From: an uncultured Pseudomonas sp.
GTDB taxonomy: Bacteria; Pseudomonadota; Gammaproteobacteria; Pseudomonadales; Pseudomonadaceae
DNA: 11,903 nt
Assembly (NCBI RefSeq): GCF_946885885.1
Contig: NZ_CAMPHN010000133.1
Coordinates: forward strand, 1 to 11,903
Direction: 5' to 3'
A program made the translations under genes and the position numbers. Of this stretch, positions 1-5,123 are shown in pieces; position 1 is the first letter of the stretch; every line of letters begins with the position of its first letter. Under the pieces are notes generated by a model, which was given only the letters and a program-made list of their open reading frames with translations, made no database searches and had not been told where the DNA came from.

Positions 1-956
1 ACTACCTGCTGAAGAAACGCGACCTGCCGTTCGCCCGTCGCTCCTTCGCCATCGCCGCCGTGTTCGGCCTGGCCTCGACCCTGTCGGTGATCATCCTCGG
101 CGATGAGTCCGGCTACGAGATCGGCGACGTGCAGAAAACCAAACTGGCGGCCATCGAGGCCGAGTGGGAAACCGAAGAAGCGCCCGCCGCCTTCACCCTG
201 TTCGGCCTGCCCAACCAGCAGGAGCAGCGCACCGATTACGCGGTGAAGATTCCCTATGCCATGGGCATCATCGCCACCCGCTCGCTGGACCAGGAAGTCA
301 CCGGCATCAAGGATCTGATCAAGCAGCACGAGCTGCGCATCCGCAACGGCATCATTGCCTACGGCCTGCTGGAAAAACTGCGCGCCGGCGACAAGAGCGA
401 GGCCAACATCGCCGCCTTCAATGCGGTCAAACAGGACCTCGGCTACGGCCTGCTGCTGAAGAAGTACACCCCGGCAGTGGTTGATGCCAGCGAGGAACAG
501 ATCAGGCTGGCCTCGCTGGATACCATCCCCAATGTCGCCACCATGTTCTGGACCTTCCGCGCCATGGTCGCCGCCGGCTTCCTCATGCTGCTGTTGTTCG
601 CCCTGGCCGCCTGGGCCTCGGTAAAACGCAATGCCGAGAACAAGCCCTGGTTGCTGAAGTTCGCCCTGCTCAGCCTGCCGCTGCCGTGGATCGCCGCGCA
701 GACCGGCTGGATCGTCGCCGAACATGGCCGCCAGCCCTGGTCGATCGCCGAAGTCCTGCCCGTGCACCTGTCGGCTTCATCACTCAGCGCAGCTGATGTC
801 TGGGGTTCGCTGGCGGCGCTGATCGCCTTCTACAGCGTGCTGTTGGTTGTCGAGATGTACCTGATGATCAAGTTCGCACGCCTCGGCCCGTCCAGCCTGC
901 ATAGCGGTCGTTATCACTTTGAGCGTGGTGTCGCCGCTCAAGCCGTCAGCGCTTAG
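1..956 (+). CDS. cydA: Cytochrome bd ubiquinol oxidase subunit I, 3' part (5' end outside window)
   Basis: This is the quinol-oxidising, haem-bearing subunit of the bd-type terminal oxidase in the inner membrane, which reduces O2 to water at low oxygen. The open frame runs in from base 3 and ends at TAG 954-956, so about 317 residues of a protein usually near 520 are present and the gene is cut by the window edge; the GTG at 60 is internal. Visible hallmarks are the Q-loop stretch GDESGYE..DVQKTKLAAIEAEW, holding the Lys and Glu implicated in quinol binding in E. coli, the FRAMVAAGF segment with the Met that ligates haem b558, and VAEHGRQPW with the conserved acidic residue near haems b595/d. 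The long E. coli-like Q-loop places it in the bd-I class, not the CioA class common in Pseudomonas. cydB follows 10 nt downstream. Confidence 0.96.
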   Translation, partial: YLLKKRDLPFARRSFAIAAVFGLASTLSVIILGDESGYEIGDVQKTKLAAIEAEWETEEAPAAFTLFGLPNQQEQRTDYAVKIPYAMGIIATRSLDQEVTGIKDLIKQHELRIRNGIIAYGLLEKLRAGDKSEANIAAFNAVKQDLGYGLLLKKYTPAVVDASEEQIRLASLDTIPNVATMFWTFRAMVAAGFLMLLLFALAAWASVKRNAENKPWLLKFALLSLPLPWIAAQTGWIVAEHGRQPWSIAEVLPVHLSASSLSAADVWGSLAALIAFYSVLLVVEMYLMIKFARLGPSSLHSGRYHFERGVAAQAVSA

Positions 957-966
957 GGAGAACAGC

Positions 967-2106
967 ATGTTTGATTACGAAAGCTTGAAACTGATCTGGT
1001 GGGTGCTGGTCGGCGTACTGCTGATCGGCTTCGCCCTGACCGATGGCTTCGACATGGGCGCCATGGCGCTTATGCCCTTCGTCGGTAAGACCGACAATGA
1101 ACGCCGCGTGGCGATCAACACCATCGCGCCGCACTGGGATGGCAATCAGGTGTGGTTTATCACCGCTGGCGGGGCGATTTTCGCCGCCTGGCCAATCGTC
1201 TATGCCGTGGCCTTCTCCGGCCTGTACTGGGCGATGCTGGCGGTGTTGTTCGCGCTGTTCTGCCGCCCGGTGGGCTTCGACTACCGCAGCAAGCTGGAAA
1301 ACCAGAAGTGGCGCACGACCTGGGACTGGGCGCTGTTCGTCGGCGGCGCGGCACCGGCCCTGTTGTTCGGCGTGGCCTTCGGCAACCTGTTCCTGGGCTT
1401 GCCGTTTCGCCTCGATGAGTTGATGCGTTCCAGCTACGAAGGCTCGTTCTTCGGCTTGCTGCACCCATTCGCCCTGCTCGCCGGCGTGGTCAGCCTGAGC
1501 ATGCTGTCGACCCATGGCGGCGCCTGGCTGATGATGCGCACCGACGCCGACCTGCATGCCCGCTCGCGCAATGCCACGCGGTTGTGCGCCATGGTTTACC
1601 TGCTTGCTTTCGCTGGTGCCGGTATTTGGCTGTGCCTGGGTATGGTCGGCATGACGCTAACCGGCGGCATCGATTTCGGCGGTGCGATCAACCCACTGGC
1701 CAAGCAGGTGGCGTCGACCAATGTCGGCTGGCTCGGCAACTACGGTCAGTACCCGTTGACCATGCTCGCGCCCGTACTGGGTTTGCTCGGTGGGCTGCTC
1801 GCCCTGCTCGGTGCTCAACTCAATCGCGGCGCGGTGGCCTTTGTCGGCAGCAGCCTGATGATCGTCGGCACTATTTGTACGGCGGGCTTCGCGCTGTTTC
1901 CTTTCGTGTTTCCGTCGAGCATCGATCCGGCCTCGAGCCTGACCCTGTGGGATGCCGTATCGAGCCACAAGACTCTGGGCATCATGTTCGTCGTGGCCTG
2001 TATTTTCGTCCCGCTGATCCTGGCTTACACCCTGTGGTGCTATACGCGCATGTGGGGTCGCCTGACCGATCGAAGCATCGAAGCCAACCCGCACGGGCTG
2101 TACTGA
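967..2106 (+). CDS. cydB: Cytochrome bd ubiquinol oxidase subunit II
   Basis: This is the second large membrane subunit of the bd oxidase, which stabilises the haem-bearing CydA. It has 379 residues, the same length as E. coli CydB. It begins MFDYESLKLIWWVLVGVLL and carries the family signatures DGFDMG, APHWDGNQVW and RPVGFDYRSK near the N terminus and FPFVFPSS..ASSLTLWDA near the C terminus, with about eight or nine hydrophobic spans and an end (NPHGLY) close to E. coli NTHSLY. I chose ATG 967 because it is preceded by a GGGAGA ribosome-binding stretch and gives the family N terminus; a 16-codon upstream extension from GTG 919 would run back into cydA. It lies 10 nt after cydA, so the two are co-transcribed. 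Confidence 0.97.
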   Translation: MFDYESLKLIWWVLVGVLLIGFALTDGFDMGAMALMPFVGKTDNERRVAINTIAPHWDGNQVWFITAGGAIFAAWPIVYAVAFSGLYWAMLAVLFALFCRPVGFDYRSKLENQKWRTTWDWALFVGGAAPALLFGVAFGNLFLGLPFRLDELMRSSYEGSFFGLLHPFALLAGVVSLSMLSTHGGAWLMMRTDADLHARSRNATRLCAMVYLLAFAGAGIWLCLGMVGMTLTGGIDFGGAINPLAKQVASTNVGWLGNYGQYPLTMLAPVLGLLGGLLALLGAQLNRGAVAFVGSSLMIVGTICTAGFALFPFVFPSSIDPASSLTLWDAVSSHKTLGIMFVVACIFVPLILAYTLWCYTRMWGRLTDRSIEANPHGLY

Positions 2107-2178
2107 TCGTTGCGCTTCGGCGTGCAACGTTCGCGACCGAAGCGCACAACTCCCGCCTCGGCGGGCAAGGAGAATGCA
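2107..2178 (+). promoter_or_regulatory. Hairpin-rich cydB-cydX leader
   Basis: This 72-nt spacer holds three possible hairpins. Positions 2108-2115 (CGTTGCGC) can pair with 2120-2129 region GCGTGCAACG around a TTCG tetraloop closed by C-G. Alternatively 2112-2120 (GCGCTTCGG) pairs perfectly with 2137-2145 (CCGAAGCGC); these two foldings exclude each other. A third small stem is 2152-2156 with 2161-2165. The cydX ribosome-binding site AAGGAG lies just after it. There is no T-tract, so it is not a classic terminator; RNA processing or stability control of the downstream small genes is an inference. Confidence 0.5.
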
Positions 2179-2295
2179 ATGTGGTACTTCACCTGGATTC
2201 TGGGCGTGTTGCTGGCGTGCAGCTTCGGCATCATCAACGCTCTGTGGCTGGAAACGACGCAGAACCTCGACGAAGAGGTGGCGGGTGACGACTGA
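2179..2295 (+). CDS. cydX: Cytochrome bd small subunit CydX (YbgT family)
   Basis: This is the 38-residue single-span subunit that binds the CydAB complex and is needed for stable haem incorporation and full oxidase activity in E. coli. It starts MWYFTWILGVLLACSFGIIN, almost identical in pattern to E. coli CydX, and then has the conserved Glu (ALWLE) at the membrane border and an acidic tail DEEVAGDD. The start at ATG 2179 is set by the AAGGAG site at about 2167-2172 and by the family N terminus; the ATG at 2174 is in another frame. It lies 72 nt after cydB and its last 11 nt overlap the start of ybgE. Confidence 0.95.
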   Translation: MWYFTWILGVLLACSFGIINALWLETTQNLDEEVAGDD

Positions 2296-2581
2296 GCCGC
2301 GCCCCTGGCTAAGGCGCGTTTACAGCCGTGCGCTATCGCTGCTGCTGGCGGCTCCGCTGACGCTGATATTGCTGATCCACCCCGCGGCCATGCTGACCGC
2401 GGACGGCCATTACGACCATCGCCTGATCATGCTGAGCATGCTCGGCATCTCCAGCGGCTTTATCCATGGCGTGGGTTTCGACCCGATCGGCAGGCTGTGG
2501 AAGACCCTGTTCCATCCCATTGCCGGCTGGCTGCTGATGGGGTTGGGCTATACCATCTTGTGGCAAGCCCAAAGCGCCTAG
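2285..2581 (+). CDS. ybgE: Cyd operon protein YbgE
   Basis: This is a small inner-membrane protein of the cyd operon whose molecular role is not settled; in enteric bacteria it sits after cydX. The product has 98 residues, against 97 in E. coli, with hydrophobic spans near residues 16-38, 49-66 and 77-92. The diagnostic stretch is SSGFIHGVGFDPIGRLWK, matching the GVIHGVGF-P motif of the family. I chose GTG 2285 because AAGAGG at 2273-2278 gives a 6-nt spacing and because the longer frame from 2174 would read through cydX in the wrong frame. The overlap with cydX suggests translational coupling. It is the last gene of the operon and faces the convergent csoR-like gene 31 nt away. Confidence 0.88.
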   Translation: MTTEPRPWLRRVYSRALSLLLAAPLTLILLIHPAAMLTADGHYDHRLIMLSMLGISSGFIHGVGFDPIGRLWKTLFHPIAGWLLMGLGYTILWQAQSA

Positions 2582-2612
2582 CCCGTAGGGCGAGCCCGGG
2601 CCCGCCAGGCAA

Positions 2613-2882
2613 TCAGGTGTATTTGGTGAAGATCGCGCGCACCTGGGCTAGCTTGTCCTGGTTGCTATGCTCGGGGCTGAGAATCGCTTCCTCGGCCAGG
2701 CACACCAGCATTTCCTGATAGGCCTTATCCAGGGCTTTGCGGGCGGCGCTGAACTGCTGAGCGACGGACTCACATTCATCACCGCGCTTGATCATCGCCT
2801 GAATGCCGCGCACCTGGCCCTCGACACGGGCCAGACGCTTGAGCAGGGAATCCCGGTGTTTCAGCTGTTCTGATTCAATCAT
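2613..2882 (-). CDS. CsoR/RcnR/FrmR-family transcriptional repressor
   Basis: This is an 89-residue all-helical DNA-binding protein of the DUF156 family, whose members sense Cu(I), Ni/Co, formaldehyde or persulfide and release G-tract operators. The DNA-contact helix LLKRLARVEGQVRGIQAMI is typical. Counting from ATG 2882, the only cysteines are C37 (in GDECESV, the conserved family Cys) and C61 (in EMLVCLAEE). Aligned to M. tuberculosis CsoR, the His61 position is Leu and the Cys65 position is Ala, so the canonical Cu(I) site is missing and the second Cys is shifted. The frame can also start at TTG 2888, but ATG gives the usual short N terminus. It overlaps the upstream haem protein gene by 8 nt and is probably translated by coupling. 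It likely represses its own unit through the site at 3465-3482. The inducer is unknown. Confidence 0.88.
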   Translation of the reverse strand: MIESEQLKHRDSLLKRLARVEGQVRGIQAMIKRGDECESVAQQFSAARKALDKAYQEMLVCLAEEAILSPEHSNQDKLAQVRAIFTKYT

Positions 2883-3438
2883 TTCCAACTTCTACAGTAC
2901 GTCGCAATGTGAAGGCACCGCGCAGCTCACCGAGCGCGAAACCACGTGCCTTGTCGTGCGGATAGCCTACATCAATCACCGCAGCGAGCGCCGGCTCTAT
3001 GTTCTTGCCATGACAGGCCAGGCACGGTTCGCCAGTGGCGATGGCCTTCATCATGCGGAATTCGCCGTCGACCGTTTCCGCGTGGACCAGATCGGCAAGC
3101 GGTTCGCCCGCCTCGGCGCGCTCGGCGAACAGCGCCAGCACGCGCCGCTCCCAGGCATCGGGGGCGTTGGCCGGGTTGCGCACTTTCAATGCGGTGCGAC
3201 CGACAGTCCACGGGCTTTTGCTGTGCTCGGCGGCGATCTGCGGCGCCGATAATCGACACGCCTCGACCGCACTGGCTGGCCCACCGGCCTGCATGGCCGC
3301 TTTGACGGTGCTCAATAGTTGCTGCTGGAAAGGCGGAATCAACGCGGCGCCTTCGGCCTGATAATTCTCCGCATAGGCGCCAACACTCAGCGAACCTAGA
3401 AAAAGCGAACCTAAAAAAGTCGCAGCAATGAATCGCAT
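2875..3438 (-). CDS. Periplasmic Tll0287-like (DUF3365) c-type haem protein
   Basis: This is a secreted 187-residue protein with a signal peptide (MRFIAATFLGSLFLGSLSVG, then AYA|EN cleavage near residue 23). It has one CXXCH haem site, CLACH at 139-143. Family features are RTALKVRNPANAPD at about 81-94 and the C-terminal YPHDKARGFALGELRGAFT. In the cyanobacterial namesake Tll0287 the covalent haem c is ligated by a Cys and a His; C61 in AVEACRLSAP is the likely equivalent Cys here, which is an inference from conservation. Such proteins are thought to be redox or gas sensors rather than plain electron carriers. The start ATG has a perfect AGGAGG 5 nt upstream. It is the first gene of a unit with the CsoR-like repressor and needs the cytochrome c maturation system encoded elsewhere. 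Confidence 0.88.
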   Translation of the reverse strand: MRFIAATFLGSLFLGSLSVGAYAENYQAEGAALIPPFQQQLLSTVKAAMQAGGPASAVEACRLSAPQIAAEHSKSPWTVGRTALKVRNPANAPDAWERRVLALFAERAEAGEPLADLVHAETVDGEFRMMKAIATGEPCLACHGKNIEPALAAVIDVGYPHDKARGFALGELRGAFTLRRTVEVGND

Positions 3439-3464
3439 AACAGCCTCCTGACCAGCCCATTAAA

Positions 3465-3482
3465 TATACCCCCACGAGTATA
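3465..3482 (-). promoter_or_regulatory. Candidate CsoR-family operator overlapping a -10 box
   Basis: The 18-bp site reads TATAC-CCCCACGA-GTATA on the + strand: perfect 5-bp inverted half-sites flanking a tract of five Cs (five Gs on the minus strand). This is the layout of operators bound by CsoR/RcnR-type proteins (AT-rich ends around a G/C tract). It lies 27-44 nt upstream of the haem protein start, and TATACT on the minus strand (3482-3477) can serve as the -10 hexamer, so a bound repressor would block the promoter. I see no convincing -35. Confidence 0.65.
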
Positions 3483-3587
3483 CGTGCATGAGCGTCAGAA
3501 CCTGCACTCGCAACGCAAAAAACAGCGGGCATAAGCGCTACCCGGCCATCGCCCTCACACCCTGGATCGAAAGCGGCGCGGTGCAAC

Positions 3588-3989
3588 TCAGCTGTCGCGG
3601 AACAGGTCGTGGGCGTCGAGCAGGCGGTAGGCGATTTCCGGTTGCTTCTCCAGGCCGCGGCGAATCGCGGCGGGGATTGCTTGGCGGGTTTTGCGGCAGA
3701 GGCCGGGGAGTTCGTCGATCTGGATGGCGATGCCGCGCATGCTGCGCACTTCATTGAAACCCGGCGCAACGCTGAGGCGGATACCCAGCTGTTCGAACAG
3801 GCGCTGCTGAAGCTTTTCCAGATCGGCCAAGCTTTGTAGATTTTCCAGGCGTTCGAGCAGGCGTTTTTCTTCCTGGCGGGTCAGCAACAGGATGCGCGTA
3901 TCGGCGCTGGGAGTTTCCAGCAGGCGTTCGAGCCCGCAGGTACAGAGACCCGGCGGACAGGTTTGGCGAATCGGCAAGGAGGCTGTCAT
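3588..3989 (-). CDS. Unrecognised 133-residue protein with N-terminal Cys motif
   Basis: I do not recognise this protein. It has 133 residues, no signal peptide and no membrane span. The N terminus carries RQTCPPGLCTCGLERLLE with C11, C16 and C18, then a charged, Leu-rich stretch at about 38-67 with coiled-coil character. A conserved-looking C-terminal part follows (IAIQIDELPGLCRKTRQAIP, with C98, then LLDAHDLFRDS). The C-x4-C-x-C cluster plus C98 could bind a metal or Fe-S centre, but nothing proves it. The start is ATG 3989, with only a weak GGAAC ribosome-binding stretch. It begins 63 nt after the AttH-like lipoprotein gene on the same strand, so it could be the fourth gene of that operon. 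Base composition and the clean frame support a real gene. Confidence 0.7.
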   Translation of the reverse strand: MTASLPIRQTCPPGLCTCGLERLLETPSADTRILLLTRQEEKRLLERLENLQSLADLEKLQQRLFEQLGIRLSVAPGFNEVRSMRGIAIQIDELPGLCRKTRQAIPAAIRRGLEKQPEIAYRLLDAHDLFRDS

Positions 3990-4052
3990 GGGTTCCGATC
4001 ATAGCCAGGCCGGGGCGTGGTTGCCTATCCGCGCCTGGCGACTTTCGTCGCT

Positions 4053-5123
4053 TCAATATCCGGTCATTTCCAGATAGCCGCGACCACCCGGTTCGTCAAT
4101 CAGACGTACCGGGCCTTCCCAGTAGGGGAATGAGGTGGCCATCCAGGCGTGCGGCTGGATCGCCTCGGCCTGCACGTCGATGCCATGCTCGGCGACCTGG
4201 ATGCGCCAGCGGGTCGGCACCTTGCGGCCATGGCTTTGGCGCGTCCAGGCCTGTTCGCTGAGCTGGATTTGCTCGCCGCGCAATGCCTGCGCGCGGCCAT
4301 CGGCATCGATCCAGGTGCCGGCGCGGTAAGGCTCGCCATCGGCCTGGCGCACCTGGAACAGCATCAGCTTGGCGCCGCCTGCCAGGTGCAGAGAGAACCA
4401 GTCCCAGCCCTGCTGTTCGGCGGCCAGCGGTTGGCTGCTCCACTCGCGGTCGAGCCAGGCTTGGCCGGATACCCGCAACGTCTGGCCATCGCCTTCGATC
4501 TCGCCGCTGACCCGATAGAACGGCTGGCTGTAGTAATACGAGGCCTGGCCCTGGCCGGATTTTTCGCTGTAGCCGCGCTCACCGTGCAGCACCAGCGGGC
4601 CCTCGGCGTTCAGTTGCAGGCGATAGCGAAAATCCTTGCCGGCGGCCTGCATCTGTAACTGCTGCAAACCCTGGCCGGGTTCGCCGCGCAGCGACCAATC
4701 ATCGATCCAGGCGTGGAACGGTTCGGCCTCGACGCCGGCCTGACCGATGCCGCCGCGGGCCAGCAGTTCGCTGTAACGATGGCCGTCAGGGCCACTGAGG
4801 CCAGCATGGCCGAGCCATAGATTGGGGCTGTGCCAACCGGACTGCTCCTCGCCGGGGCGCAACGCCGAGCGAAACAGCGTCCATTGCACGCCCCAGGCGC
4901 GGCCCTGCTCGTCGGTGAGGTTGGCGGTGACGTACCACCACTCGATGCGATAACCGGCATGGGCGCCATGGTCGCGCGGGAATACCAGCGGCTGGTCACG
5001 CTCGACCTGGACGAAGCCCTGCGCCGCCTCGCCGAGGCCGGCAAAGCCCTGGCGCGGCTCGGGTGTTTGGTCGCAACCGACCAGCAGCGCCAAGCTAAGC
5101 AGCAAGGCGGTTTTAACCTTCAT
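4053..5123 (-). CDS. AttH/CrtC-like lipocalin-fold lipoprotein
   Basis: This is a 356-residue predicted lipoprotein (COG5621-type 'secreted hydrolase', carotenoid 1,2-hydratase-like fold). The signal sequence MKVKTALLLSLALLVGC ends in a lipobox with C17 as the lipidated residue. The N-terminal domain has the family mark YRIEWWYVTANL at about 58-69, followed by WGVQWTLFRSAL. The C-terminal lipocalin-like domain shows SGQAWLDREWSS and GWDWFSLHLAGGAKLMLFQVR-type sequence. The two-domain layout and length fit AttH. CrtC enzymes hydrate carotenoids, but AttH relatives in ABC operons have no proven reaction, and a hydrophobic-ligand carrier role is likely. The start overlaps the permease gene end by 11 nt, so it is coupled to the ABC transporter and presumably works with it at the envelope. 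Confidence 0.85.
   Translation of the reverse strand: MKVKTALLLSLALLVGCDQTPEPRQGFAGLGEAAQGFVQVERDQPLVFPRDHGAHAGYRIEWWYVTANLTDEQGRAWGVQWTLFRSALRPGEEQSGWHSPNLWLGHAGLSGPDGHRYSELLARGGIGQAGVEAEPFHAWIDDWSLRGEPGQGLQQLQMQAAGKDFRYRLQLNAEGPLVLHGERGYSEKSGQGQASYYYSQPFYRVSGEIEGDGQTLRVSGQAWLDREWSSQPLAAEQQGWDWFSLHLAGGAKLMLFQVRQADGEPYRAGTWIDADGRAQALRGEQIQLSEQAWTRQSHGRKVPTRWRIQVAEHGIDVQAEAIQPHAWMATSFPYWEGPVRLIDEPGGRGYLEMTGY

Noticed and set aside
919..966. 16-codon upstream extension of cydB
   Set aside because: It lies inside the end of cydA and is absent from the CydB family N terminus.
946..1557. 203-codon minus-strand open frame
   Set aside because: It is antisense to cydB, of His/Gln/Glu-rich composition and without a domain.
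2174..2284. Upstream part of the ybgE frame from ATG 2174
   Set aside because: It overlaps cydX in another frame and its Cys/Trp/Arg-rich translation is unlike YbgE; GTG 2285 has a good ribosome-binding site.
2582..2612. Possible bidirectional terminator between ybgE and the csoR-like gene
   Set aside because: The stretch is G+C rich with CGGGCCCG, but no stem of useful length with a T-tract on either strand could be drawn.
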